A stretch of DNA of 64,000 nt. It comes from Ornithinimicrobium pekingense DSM 21552. Lineage in GTDB: Bacteria > Actinomycetota > Actinomycetes > Actinomycetales > Dermatophilaceae. The notes under the pieces are model-generated. The model saw only the letters and a program-made list of their open reading frames with translations. It did not search any database and was not told where the DNA came from. Of the stretch, positions 46,297-55,465 are shown in pieces; position 1 is the stretch's first letter, and the number at the start of each line of letters is the position of its first letter. Position numbers and translations under genes: made by a program. The stretch covers positions 312,868 to 376,867 of the forward strand of contig NZ_ATWJ01000009.1 in the NCBI RefSeq assembly GCF_000421185.1. Reading direction: 5' to 3'.

Positions 46297-46308
46297 CGAG
46301 GAGGGCAC

Positions 46309-47307
46309 ATGCACGCGTGGGTGGTCGAGGAGCCCCGACCCGTTGCCGACGGGCCGCTGCGGCTGGTGGAGCTGCCGGACCCGCAGCCCGGCCCGGGCGA
46401 GGTGCGGGTCCGGGTCGAGGCGTGCGGCGTCTGCCGCACCGACCTGCACCTGGCCGAGGGTGACCTGGTGCCGAGGAGACCGCATACCGTGCCCGGCCAC
46501 GAGGTCGTCGGACACGTCGACGCCCTCGGCCCGGGGTGCACGCGTCTGGCGCTGGGCGACCGGGTCGGGATCGCCTGGCTGCGCGGCACCTGCGGGCGGT
46601 GCCGGTGGTGCCGCAGCGGGCGCGAGAACCTGTGCCCGCGCGCCACCTTCACCGGGTGGGACGCCGACGGCGGCTTCGCCGAGCTGGCGGTCGTCGACGA
46701 GGCGTTCGCCTACCGGCTGCCGGAGGACCTGCCCGCGGAGAAGGCGGCACCGCTGCTGTGCTCGGGCATCGTCGGCTACCGGGCGCGGCGGCGGGCCGAC
46801 CTGCCGCCGGGCGGACGGCTCGGCCTCTACGGCTTCGGCGCCTCGGCGCACCTGGTGGCGCAGGTCGCGGTGCGGCAGGGGGCGGTCGTGCACGTGATGA
46901 CCCGCTCCGCGAGTGCCCGGCAGCTGGCGCTGGACCTCGGCGCGGCGTCGGCCACCGCGGCCGCGGACCCGCCTCCCGAACCTCTTGACGCCGCGATCCT
47001 CTTCGCCCCGGTCGGCGACCTGGTGCCGCCGATGATGCGGGCGCTGGACCGCGGCGGGGTCGGGGTCGTCGCCGGCATCCACCTCAGCGACGTCCCGCCG
47101 CTGGTCTACGAGCGGGAACTGTTCTACGAGAAGCAGCTGCGCAGCGTCACGGCCAGCACCCGGGCCGACGGGGAGGAGCTGCTGCGCCTGGCCGTCACGC
47201 TGGGCCTGGAGCCGACGACCACGGCGCGGCCCTTCGACGCGGCCGCGCGGACGCTGGCCGACCTGGCGGCCGACGCCTACGGGGGCGCGGCCGTGCTCGT
47301 GCGGTGA
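46309..47307 (+). CDS. Zinc-dependent alcohol dehydrogenase
   Basis: This 332-residue medium-chain dehydrogenase has the catalytic-zinc region ACGVCRTDLH (Cys39) and PGHEVVG (His64), four structural-zinc Cys in GTCGRCRWCRSGRENLC, and NAD-binding LYGFGASAHL. The YGFGASAH motif in place of GxGxxG and the KQLRSVTASTRAD region match the AdhP-like subgroup annotated for alcohol oxidation. AGGAGGG precedes the ATG. Confidence 0.92.
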   Translation: MHAWVVEEPRPVADGPLRLVELPDPQPGPGEVRVRVEACGVCRTDLHLAEGDLVPRRPHTVPGHEVVGHVDALGPGCTRLALGDRVGIAWLRGTCGRCRWCRSGRENLCPRATFTGWDADGGFAELAVVDEAFAYRLPEDLPAEKAAPLLCSGIVGYRARRRADLPPGGRLGLYGFGASAHLVAQVAVRQGAVVHVMTRSASARQLALDLGAASATAAADPPPEPLDAAILFAPVGDLVPPMMRALDRGGVGVVAGIHLSDVPPLVYERELFYEKQLRSVTASTRADGEELLRLAVTLGLEPTTTARPFDAAARTLADLAADAYGGAAVLVR

Positions 47308-47335
47308 CCACGCCCCTGCGGTGAGGAGGGGCCCC

Positions 47336-50300
47336 TCAGGAGGCGGTCGCGTCCTCGGCGGCGTCCATCGCCGCGTAGATCCGCTTGGCGGACACCGGGC
47401 CGGCGGTGCCCAGCCGCTGGGCGAAGACCGACACGCGCAGCTCCTGCACCGACCAGACGACGTCCCTGACGTCGGGGTCGAGGCGGCGGTGCGGGGGCAG
47501 CTTGGCCAGGAAGGCCTCGAGCTCCTCCTCCACCACGTGCACCTCCTCCATCCGCTTCCGGTCGCGGGGCAGGTCCTGCACGCCCTTGTCCAGACGCTCG
47601 GCCATCGCGCGCAGCCAGACGACCATCCGCGGCAGCCGCCGGTAGCCGACCTCGGCGACGAAGCCGGGGTGCACGAGCCCGTCGAGCTGGCGCCGCAGGT
47701 CCAGCGCCATGTCCGCCGCAGCAGGGGTCGTCAGCCGTTGCAGCCGCAGGGAGACGTCGCGAGCGGTGTCGAGGATGGGCACGAGGGCCTCGACGATCTC
47801 GAGCACGCGCGGGACGGTCTGCTGCTTCACGGCCGTCAGGGCCTGCTGGAACTGCGCCGGCGTGCGCACCGTCGCCCCCGGCATCTCGGCCACGACCGAG
47901 TCGACGGCCGCGGCGAGCGCGTCGTCGAGCAGGGCGGGGACCGAGCCGTGCGGGTTGTGGCCGAGGGAGAGCTTCTGCTGGTTGGTCAGCAGCGCCAGCA
48001 GCCGCTTCCACGGCGGGGTGGAGCTGAGCAGGAGCAGCCGGCGGATGCCGCGGGTGGTCTCGCGGTCGGCCTCGGACCGGGTGGCCAGCACCCGGACGTC
48101 CACGGCGGTGCCGGTGTCGACGAGGGCCGGGAAGCCCTGCACGACACGTGGACCGACCTGCCGGGAGAACGTCTCCGGCAGCGGGTCGAGGTCGGCCGGC
48201 CAGCTCGTCAGTCCCGAGCGCTCGACCCCCGATGCCGCGGCGGCCATCGTCGTGCGGACCTGACCGGCGAGCTGCTGCTGCAGGGCCGCGAGGTCCTTGC
48301 CCTCGCCGAGCACCTCGACACGCCCGCGGGAGCGACCGCGGCCGCCCCGGCCGCCCCGGCCGTCCTTGCCACCCTTGCCGTCCTTGCCACCTTCCTTGTC
48401 GTTCCCCGGGCGGACCGCACGCTCCACGCGGAACGTCATCCGCAGGTGGTCGGGCACCCGCTCCACCTCGAAGTCGGAGGCGTGCACCCGCACCAGCCCG
48501 CGCCGGGTCAGCTCCTGGGCCAGCGCCTCGCGCACCGGGAGCGCGCCCACGGTGCCGGCCTCCTGCATACCCCTCAGGGCCGCGCGCGCGTGGTCCGGCG
48601 CCGGCACGAAGTTGCGCCGCAGGTCCTTCGGCAGGGCCTTGACCAGCGCGGTGACCAGCTCCTCGTGCATGCCGGGCACCAGCCAGTCGAAGCCGTCCTC
48701 GTCGACCTGGTTGAGCACCTCGACGGGCAGGTGGACGGTGACCCCGTCGGCGTCGGCTCCCGGCTCGAACTGGTAGGTGAGGCCGAACGTGAGCTCGCCC
48801 TGCGTCCAGCTCGTCGGGAAGTCGGTCTGGCTGACGGCCGACGCGGAGTCGGAGACGAGCAGCTCCTCGGTGAAGGTGAGCAGCCCCGGGTTCGTGCGGC
48901 GCTCGGTCTTCCACCAGGTGTCGAAGTGGGTGCCGGAGACGACGTCGGCGGGGATGCGCTCGTCGTAGAACGCCACGAGGGTCTCGTCGTCGACGAGGAT
49001 GTCGCGCCGCCGCGCCCGCGCCTCGAGCTGGCCGAGCTCGCGCACCAGCCTGCGGTTGGCGTGGAAGAACTCGTGCCGGGTGTCCCAGTCGCCCTCGACG
49101 AGCGCGGTGCGGATGAACAGGTCGCGCGCGGTCTCGGGGTCGACCCGCCCGAGGGGGACGGTGCGCCCCGCGACGAGGGGTATGCCGTAGAGCGTCACCC
49201 GCTCGTCCGCGACGGCGCTGCCCCGCGACCGCGACCAGCGGGGCTCGCTGTAGCTGCGCTTGACGAGGTGGTGCGCGAGCGCCTCCGCCCAGGCCGGGTC
49301 GATGACCGCGTTGGTGCGCGCCCACAGGCGGGTCGTCTCGACCAGCTCGGCGGTCATCACCCAGTCGGGGTTGCGACGGTGCAGGACCGAGCCGGGCTGG
49401 ATGACGAAGTGCGCGCCGCGGGCGCCGAGGTAGTCGCGCTTCTCCTTCTCGTAGAGCCCGACGTGGGACAGCAACCCGGCCAGGAGCGAGCGGTGGACGT
49501 CGTCGGCGGTGGCCGGGTGCTCGTTGGTCTGCAGGCCCAGGCTCTTGGCCGCCTGCCGCAGCTGGGTGTGCAGGTCCTGCCACTCGCGCACACGCAGGTA
49601 GTGCAGGAACTCGGCCTTGCACAGCCGGCGGAAGGCGGACCCGGACAGGTCCTTCTGCTGGCGCTGGAGGTAGGTCCACAGGTTGAGCAGGACGAGGAAG
49701 TCACTGGTCACCGTGTCCTTGGCGCCCTCGTCCTTGCGCGGGCCCTGGCCGCCTGCGCCCTGCACGCGCACCGGCTCGGCGGCCTGCGCGGGACGGTCGC
49801 CCTGCCGGTCACCGCGTCCGCCCTGCTCGCCGCGCGGTACTCCCCCGGCCCTGCGGAAGCGGGCGTGCAGCTGGTCGGCCCGCTCCCGCTGCTCCAGGGG
49901 CCGCTCGCGCACGTCCTGGATGGACAGCGCGGCGACGATGACCAGGACCTCCTTGAGGGCGCCGTTCTTCTCCGCCTCGACGAGCATCCGGGCCAGGCGC
50001 GGGTCGACGGGCAGCGCGACGATGGCCCGGCCGTAGGGGGTGATCCGCTTGCGCGGCAGGTGGGCCGGGGCGTCGGGGTCGATCGCCTGCAGCTCGGTCA
50101 GCAGCCGCACACCGTCGGCGACCTGCCGCGAGTCCGGCGGCTCGAGGAAGGGGAAGCGCTCGATCTCGCCCAGCCCGAGGTTGGTCATCTGCAGGATGAC
50201 GCTGGCCAGGTTGGTGCGCAGGATCTCGGGGTCGGTGAACTCCGGCCGGGCGGCGTGGTCGTCCTCGCTGTAGAGGCGGATCGCGATGCCGTCGGCGAGC

Positions 50301-51559
50301 CGGCCGGCGCGACCCGCGCGCTGGTTGGCCGAGGCCTGGCTGATCGGCTCGATCGGCAGCCGCTGCACCTTCAGGCGCTGGCTGTAGCGGCTGATGCGCG
50401 CGGTGCCGGTGTCGACGACGTAGCGGATCCCGGGGATAGTGAGCGAGGTCTCCGCGACGTTGGTCGAGACGACGATGCGTCGCCCGCCGTGCCGGGAGAA
50501 GACGCGGTGCTGCTCGGCCGCGGAGAGCCGGCCGTAGAGCGGGAGCACCTCGGTGCGGGGCAGCTGCATACCCTCCAGGGCGTCCACGACGTCGCGGATC
50601 TCGCGCTCGCCCGAGCAGAAGACGAGCACGTCCTCTCCGCGGCCGTCCCGGCCGCTCGCCTCGGTCCACAGCTCCTCCACGGCCTCGACCACGCCGGTGA
50701 CCTGGTCGATCTCGACCTGGACGGGCGCGGCGTCGGCGCCGCCCTTGGTCGGGGCGACCTCCCGCACGAGCGGGCGGTAGCGGACCTCCACGGGGTAGGT
50801 GCGACCCGAGACCTCGACGATCGGCGCCGGGCGCCCGTCGGCGTCGGCGAAGTGGGCGGCGAAGCGCTCCACGTCGATGGTCGCCGAGGTGATGATGACC
50901 TTAAGGTCCGGTCGCTGGGGCAGCAGCTGGCGCAGGTAGCCGAGGATGAAGTCGATGTTGAGGCTGCGCTCGTGCGCCTCGTCGATGATGAGCGTGTCGT
51001 AGCGGCGCAGCATCCGGTCGCGCTGGAGCTCGGAGAGCAGGATGCCGTCGGTCATCACCTTGAGCAGCGTGTCCTCGCGCGAGCGGTCGGTGAACCGCAC
51101 CTGGTAGCCGACGAGCGTCCCCAGCTCGACGCCCAGCTCCTCGCTGATGCGCTCGGCGACAGAGCGCGCGGCGATCCGCCGCGGCTGGGTGTGCCCGATC
51201 ATCCCCTCGACGCCACGGCCGAGCTCGAGGCAGATCTTGGGCAGCTGGGTGGTCTTGCCCGACCCGGTCTCGCCGGCGACGATCACGACCTGGTGGTCAC
51301 GGATCGCCTCGCGGATGTCCTCGCGGCGGTCGCTGACGGGCAGCTCTGCGGGGTAGCTGATGCGCTCCGGCGCCGGCAGGGCCGCCCGGCGCGCCGCGAC
51401 CAGCTCGGCACGCCTCCGGGAGCGGTGCTCGTCCTCGTCCCTTCGGGGACGCCGGCCCCCGTCCGGGGTATGCGGTCGCCCGCCTCCTGCGCCCCCTCCA
51501 CCTCGGCGGCGGCGGGGTCCCCGGGCAGGCCGGGACGGCTGCGGGGGAGGCTCGGGCAC
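47336..51559 (-). CDS. hrpA: ATP-dependent RNA helicase HrpA
   Basis: This 1407-residue DEAH helicase has Walker A GETGSGKTTQ, DEAH in IIDEAHERSLN, SAT, STNVAETSLTIPG and QRAGRAGR, then the HA2/OB and long DUF3418 C-terminal regions typical of HrpA. A Gly/Lys/Arg-rich low-complexity insert lies near residue 1050. GTG 51559 is seven bases after TAGAGT, fixing the start. HrpA of E. coli acts on mRNA and stalled ribosomes. It converges on the ADH gene. Confidence 0.95.
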   Translation of the reverse strand: MPEPPPQPSRPARGPRRRRGGGGAGGGRPHTPDGGRRPRRDEDEHRSRRRAELVAARRAALPAPERISYPAELPVSDRREDIREAIRDHQVVIVAGETGSGKTTQLPKICLELGRGVEGMIGHTQPRRIAARSVAERISEELGVELGTLVGYQVRFTDRSREDTLLKVMTDGILLSELQRDRMLRRYDTLIIDEAHERSLNIDFILGYLRQLLPQRPDLKVIITSATIDVERFAAHFADADGRPAPIVEVSGRTYPVEVRYRPLVREVAPTKGGADAAPVQVEIDQVTGVVEAVEELWTEASGRDGRGEDVLVFCSGEREIRDVVDALEGMQLPRTEVLPLYGRLSAAEQHRVFSRHGGRRIVVSTNVAETSLTIPGIRYVVDTGTARISRYSQRLKVQRLPIEPISQASANQRAGRAGRLADGIAIRLYSEDDHAARPEFTDPEILRTNLASVILQMTNLGLGEIERFPFLEPPDSRQVADGVRLLTELQAIDPDAPAHLPRKRITPYGRAIVALPVDPRLARMLVEAEKNGALKEVLVIVAALSIQDVRERPLEQRERADQLHARFRRAGGVPRGEQGGRGDRQGDRPAQAAEPVRVQGAGGQGPRKDEGAKDTVTSDFLVLLNLWTYLQRQQKDLSGSAFRRLCKAEFLHYLRVREWQDLHTQLRQAAKSLGLQTNEHPATADDVHRSLLAGLLSHVGLYEKEKRDYLGARGAHFVIQPGSVLHRRNPDWVMTAELVETTRLWARTNAVIDPAWAEALAHHLVKRSYSEPRWSRSRGSAVADERVTLYGIPLVAGRTVPLGRVDPETARDLFIRTALVEGDWDTRHEFFHANRRLVRELGQLEARARRRDILVDDETLVAFYDERIPADVVSGTHFDTWWKTERRTNPGLLTFTEELLVSDSASAVSQTDFPTSWTQGELTFGLTYQFEPGADADGVTVHLPVEVLNQVDEDGFDWLVPGMHEELVTALVKALPKDLRRNFVPAPDHARAALRGMQEAGTVGALPVREALAQELTRRGLVRVHASDFEVERVPDHLRMTFRVERAVRPGNDKEGGKDGKGGKDGRGGRGGRGRSRGRVEVLGEGKDLAALQQQLAGQVRTTMAAAASGVERSGLTSWPADLDPLPETFSRQVGPRVVQGFPALVDTGTAVDVRVLATRSEADRETTRGIRRLLLLSSTPPWKRLLALLTNQQKLSLGHNPHGSVPALLDDALAAAVDSVVAEMPGATVRTPAQFQQALTAVKQQTVPRVLEIVEALVPILDTARDVSLRLQRLTTPAAADMALDLRRQLDGLVHPGFVAEVGYRRLPRMVVWLRAMAERLDKGVQDLPRDRKRMEEVHVVEEELEAFLAKLPPHRRLDPDVRDVVWSVQELRVSVFAQRLGTAGPVSAKRIYAAMDAAEDATAS

Positions 51560-51566
51560 GCGCTCC

Positions 51567-51572
51567 ACTCTA
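51567..51572 (-). promoter_or_regulatory. -10 box TAGAGT of hrpA, leaderless
   Basis: The box ends seven bases before GTG 51559. Confidence 0.55.
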
Positions 51573-51667
51573 CGAGCCGACCGCAACTCCCTTTCCCCGC
51601 CGACGACGTCGCTCGCACGCCTCCGGCCTCCCGACGGCACGATGCTGCCGGCGGGCACCGCGCGACG

Positions 51668-51673
51668 TAGGCT
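51668..51673 (+). promoter_or_regulatory. -10 box TAGGCT, leaderless
   Basis: The box ends six bases before the ATG of the alpha/beta hydrolase (51680). Confidence 0.6.
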
Positions 51674-51679
51674 CGGCGC

Positions 51680-52447
51680 ATGCGGTGGCGGACGGTCCAG
51701 GAGTTCCGGCACCAGGACCGCACGATGCTCGTCCGCCGCCCCGAGGGGGAGGGTGACGGCCCGGCGTTCGTCCTGGTGCACGGCATCGGCGTCTCCGCGC
51801 GCTACTTCACCCGGCTGGCCAGGGCCCTGGCCCCGCACGGCACGGTGCACGCGGTGGAGCTGCCGGGGTTCGGCGCGGCTCCCCGGCCGCCCGAGCCGCT
51901 GACGATCGAGGAGCACGCCGCCACGCTCGACGCCTGGGTGCGCGAGGCCGGGCTGGAGCAGCCGGTGGTCGTCGGGCACTCCATGGGGGTCCAGGTGGTG
52001 CTGGAGGCCGCCCTCCAGGACCCCAGGATCTGGTCGGCCGTCGTCGCCGTCGGCGGTGTGGTCGACCCCGCCGCCCGCACGGCGACGCAGCAGGCTCTCC
52101 GGCTGGCCCACGACATGCTGCTCGAGCCGCCGCTGGCCAACTGGGCGGTGCTCACCGACTACCTGCGCACCGGCCCCCGGTGGTACCTCCGGACGCTGCC
52201 GCACATGCTCGGCTACCGGACCGAGGAGACGCTCCCCCGGCTCGAGGTCCCGCTGCTGGTGATGCGTGGGGCGCGCGACCCCATCGCCTCCGCGGCCTGG
52301 GTCGAGCACATGCGGCGTCTGGCCCCGGACGCGCGGCTCGTCGAGGTGCAGGGTGCAGCGCACGTCGCCATGTACAGCAGGCCGGAGGTCGTCGCCGGGC
52401 AGGTCCTCGCCCACGCCCGGGCCGCGGCCGGCCGCGAGCCGGCGTGA
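51680..52447 (+). CDS. Alpha/beta-fold hydrolase
   Basis: This 255-residue protein has the oxyanion HGIGVSARYF, nucleophile GHSMG (Ser near residue 101), Asp in MRGARDPI and His in QGAAHVAMYS. The substrate is unknown. It is the first gene of a two-hydrolase operon; its stop overlaps the next GTG. Confidence 0.9.
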   Translation: MRWRTVQEFRHQDRTMLVRRPEGEGDGPAFVLVHGIGVSARYFTRLARALAPHGTVHAVELPGFGAAPRPPEPLTIEEHAATLDAWVREAGLEQPVVVGHSMGVQVVLEAALQDPRIWSAVVAVGGVVDPAARTATQQALRLAHDMLLEPPLANWAVLTDYLRTGPRWYLRTLPHMLGYRTEETLPRLEVPLLVMRGARDPIASAAWVEHMRRLAPDARLVEVQGAAHVAMYSRPEVVAGQVLAHARAAAGREPA

Positions 52448-53157
52448 GCCGCCTGACGGGCCTCGTCCGCAACGGCTGGTCGTGGGCCCTGGACTACCTC
52501 TACGTCGGGCTGCGGCAGGCCCAGGGGTTCGTCCGCCGCGTGGACCCGGCCACCTACCGCGACCCCGACACCGCCGCCGCCTCCACCTCCGTCGCCCCCG
52601 TGCTCCTGCTGCCCGGTGTCTACGAACGGTGGCAGTTCATGCTGCCCCTCGCCGAGCTTCTGCACGGGCGCGGCCACCCGGTGCACGTCGTCACCGGGCT
52701 GCGGTGGAACACCGCCTCGGTGCCCGCGAGCGCCGCCGTCGTCGGCACCTACCTGCGGGAGCAGGACCTGCGCGACGTGCTGGTGGTCGCCCACAGCAAG
52801 GGCGGTCTGATCGGCAAGTACGCCATGCTGCACGAGGACCCCGACGGACGCATCGACCGGATGATCGCGGTCGCCACCCCGTTCGGCGGCTCCGTCTACG
52901 CCCGGCTCTTCCTCCTGCCCGCCATCCGCGCCTTCTCCCCGGCCGACCCGACCGTGCGGTCGCTGGCCGAGCAGCTGGAGGTGAACCGCCGGATCACCTC
53001 GATCTGGGGCGCCTTCGACCCGCACATCCCCGGCGGCAGCCGGCTGGAGGGCGCCACGAACGTGCCGCTGCGCACCTCGGGGCACTTCCGGATCATCGGC
53101 CAGCGTGAGCTGCTGGACGCGGTCGCGTCGGTGGCCGCCGGCGACGGCTCCCCCTAG
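52444..53157 (+). CDS. Esterase/lipase-like alpha/beta hydrolase
   Basis: This 237-residue protein has LLLPGVYERWQFM and the nucleophile elbow VVAHSKGGLIG (Ser near residue 118, with Ala in place of the usual Gly). ATPFGGS is typical of triacylglycerol lipase-like proteins, and His would be in SGHFRII. GTG overlaps the upstream stop (GTGA). The C-terminus overlaps the convergent gene by four bases. Confidence 0.85.
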   Translation: MSRLTGLVRNGWSWALDYLYVGLRQAQGFVRRVDPATYRDPDTAAASTSVAPVLLLPGVYERWQFMLPLAELLHGRGHPVHVVTGLRWNTASVPASAAVVGTYLREQDLRDVLVVAHSKGGLIGKYAMLHEDPDGRIDRMIAVATPFGGSVYARLFLLPAIRAFSPADPTVRSLAEQLEVNRRITSIWGAFDPHIPGGSRLEGATNVPLRTSGHFRIIGQRELLDAVASVAAGDGSP

Positions 53158-53600
53158 GACCGCTCACGCGACGTCCTGGCCGGCCCGCAGCCCCGGGCCA
53201 CGGGCAGGTGCGTGACCCCCGCCCCGGTCACCACGAAGGTGCCGTGCAGGTCGACGAGGGCGCGACCGCATACCTCCAGCGCGTGCTGGTGCAGCCGGCG
53301 GTCCTGGTCGCTCACCAGGCCCCAGGACCGGGCGATGCCGATCACCACCCCGCCGATCCCGGCCAGCGTCACGCAGCTGAGGACCGTGGCGGACACGGTC
53401 TCGCGCAGGGCGGTCTCGTGCGGGATGTCGCCGACGAAGACGGGCTGGGCCAGCGAGCCGTCCCCGCGGCACAGCAGGAAGCTGAGGCCCCCGGTCGTGC
53501 GGTCGGCGTCCGAGACGCACAGGTCGAGCAGGTCGGCGGCGAAGAGGGGGTCGGCGAGGGACCGGGTGGGCCAGTCGGGCGGCAGGTCGTGAAAGGTCAT
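53154..53600 (-). CDS. Conserved actinobacterial protein of unknown function
   Basis: This 148-residue protein begins MTFHDLPPDWPTRSLADPLF and contains DLCVSDADRTTGGLSFLLCRGDGSLAQPVFVGDIP, a pattern I recall from unnamed actinobacterial proteins. No catalytic motif is clear. CACGCT six bases before ATG may be a leaderless -10. Confidence 0.6.
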   Translation of the reverse strand: MTFHDLPPDWPTRSLADPLFAADLLDLCVSDADRTTGGLSFLLCRGDGSLAQPVFVGDIPHETALRETVSATVLSCVTLAGIGGVVIGIARSWGLVSDQDRRLHQHALEVCGRALVDLHGTFVVTGAGVTHLPVARGCGPARTSRERS

Positions 53601-53677
53601 GCCGCGAGCGTGCCCAACGCGCGCCCGGCGCCGCAGATCTTGTCCACAGGCCCTCACCGGGCGGGCCCCACCGCGCG

Positions 53678-54940
53678 TCAGAGCATGAGCGAGACGGTGT
53701 GGATCACGAGGCCGACCAGCGCACCGACGATCGTGCCGTTGAGCCGGATGAACTGCAGGTCACGGCCGACGTGCAGCTCGATCTTGTCGGAGGCCTCGCG
53801 GGCGTCCCAGCGCTGGATGGTGCCGGAGATGACCGAGGTGATCTCCGGGCCGTAGCGCTCGACGAGGCTGACGACCAGGTCGGCGCTGCCGCTGTCGAGC
53901 TTGGCCCGCAGCGCCTCGTCCTCGACGACCCGGCGGCCGAAGCCGCTGAGGGCGCCGGACATCCGCCGACGCAGGTGTCCCTGGGGGTCGGTGAGCGCCT
54001 CGAGGAGGGTCGCCCGCAGGGTCTCGCCGATCCGGACGCCGGTCGCGCTGACCTGCGGGTGGTCCAGCAGCCGCTCCTTGAGGGCCTCGAAGCGGGCCAT
54101 CGACCGCGGGTCGTGCTGCAGGTCGGCGGCGATGTCCGCCAGGTAGGAGTCGAGGGCGGCGCGGACGTTGTGGTGGGGGTCGTTCTTGATGTCGCGGGCC
54201 CAGCGCAGGACCTCCTGGTAGACGCGACGCGTCACCTGGTCGTTGACCCACGTCGGGGCCCAGGCCGGCGCGCGGGAGCGGACGATCTGCTCGACCTCCT
54301 CCTGGTGCAGCGCGAGCCAGGCGTGCAGCTCGCGCGCGACCAGGTCGACCAGGCCGTGGTGGGAGCCGTCCTCGACGACGCGCTCGAGCAGGTGCCCGGC
54401 CATCGGCGAGAGCGGCTCGCGCCGCACGCGCGGCAGGACGACGTCGTCGATGACGGTGCGCAGCTCCTCCTCGTCGACGCGCTCCACGGCGCGCACGAGA
54501 AAGGGCACGGCCTCGGTGACGATGCGGTCGGCGTTCTCCTCCCGACCGACCCACTCGCCCAGCCGGAGCATCACCCCGGCGTCCATGTACTTCTCCCGCA
54601 TCACCTGGGGGGTGAGGAAGTTGTCGGTGACGAACTGCTCCAGGCTCGCGCCGAGGTCGTCCTTGCGCCGACGCACCAGCGCGGTGTGCGGGATCGGCAG
54701 GCCCAGCGGGTGCCGGAACAGCGCGACGACGGCGAACCAGTCGGCGATGGCACCGACCATGCCGGCCTCGGCCGCGGCGTTGACGAACCCCCAGGCCCCG
54801 TCCCGGCCGTGGGTGAGCAGGTAGACGACCGCCATGGCCACCAGCAGCCCCGTCGCCACCGCGCGCATGCGGCGCAGGCCGGCGCGGCGGGTGGCGTCGT
54901 CGACTCGGGCGGCGGCCGGCGGGGCGAGCGTCGTGGTCAC
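53678..54940 (-). CDS. DUF445 family membrane protein
   Basis: This 420-residue protein has a membrane helix pair near the N-terminus, then AAEAGMVGAIADWFAVVALFRHPLGLPIPHTALV, the DUF445 signature. A long helical middle and a C-terminal helix (GTIVGALVGLVIHTVSLML) follow. The function is unknown. GTG start behind TACGCT. Confidence 0.9.
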   Translation of the reverse strand: MTTTLAPPAAARVDDATRRAGLRRMRAVATGLLVAMAVVYLLTHGRDGAWGFVNAAAEAGMVGAIADWFAVVALFRHPLGLPIPHTALVRRRKDDLGASLEQFVTDNFLTPQVMREKYMDAGVMLRLGEWVGREENADRIVTEAVPFLVRAVERVDEEELRTVIDDVVLPRVRREPLSPMAGHLLERVVEDGSHHGLVDLVARELHAWLALHQEEVEQIVRSRAPAWAPTWVNDQVTRRVYQEVLRWARDIKNDPHHNVRAALDSYLADIAADLQHDPRSMARFEALKERLLDHPQVSATGVRIGETLRATLLEALTDPQGHLRRRMSGALSGFGRRVVEDEALRAKLDSGSADLVVSLVERYGPEITSVISGTIQRWDAREASDKIELHVGRDLQFIRLNGTIVGALVGLVIHTVSLML

Positions 54941-54946
54941 GGTGCG

Positions 54947-54952
54947 AGCGTA
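54947..54952 (-). promoter_or_regulatory. -10 box TACGCT, leaderless
   Basis: The box ends six bases before the DUF445 GTG (54940). Confidence 0.6.
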
Positions 54953-55045
54953 GCCGCCGCGACCGATGAGGACTGTCGGTCGCGGGGGTCAGACTCACCA
55001 GGGACGGGCGCACCGGGCGTCCGTCGAAGCAGAGGGAGACCTGCC

Positions 55046-55465
55046 ATGGTGACGCTCAACCCCTACATCACCTTCCGCGGCGAGGCGCGCGAGGCGATGA
55101 CCTTCTACCGGTCCGTGCTCGGCGGCGAGCTGACCATGAGCACCTTCGGCGAGAGCGGGATGGGTCAGGACCCGGCCACGGCCGACCAGATCATGCACGC
55201 CCAGCTCGAGGCGCCCGGTGGGCTCACGCTCATGGGGGCCGACGCTCCTCCGGGTATGGAGAGCGCGCCCGGTGACACCGTCTCGATCTCGCTGAGCGGA
55301 CCGGCGCAGGACGAGGAGCGGCTGCGCGGGTGCTACACGGCGCTCAGCGAGGGCGCCCGCTCGACGCTGCCGCTGGAGAAGGCGCCGTGGGGCGACTGGT
55401 TCGGGATGCTGACCGACCGCTACGGGATCGGCTGGATGGTCAACATCGCCGGTGACGGCGGCTGA
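55046..55465 (+). CDS. PhnB-like VOC-family protein
   Basis: This 139-residue glyoxalase-fold protein contains PYITFRGEAREAMTFYRSVLGGEL, GADAPPGM and APWGDWFGMLTDRYGIGWMVNI, the PhnB/3-demethylubiquinone-like pattern. Function is unknown. AGGGAG lies seven bases before ATG. Its TGA abuts the convergent cds1-like stop without a gap. Confidence 0.88.
   Translation: MVTLNPYITFRGEAREAMTFYRSVLGGELTMSTFGESGMGQDPATADQIMHAQLEAPGGLTLMGADAPPGMESAPGDTVSISLSGPAQDEERLRGCYTALSEGARSTLPLEKAPWGDWFGMLTDRYGIGWMVNIAGDGG

Noticed and set aside
51560-52414. Upstream extension of hrpA by 285 codons
   Set aside because: The extension runs antisense through the alpha/beta hydrolase gene and a clear TAGAGT promoter precedes GTG 51559.
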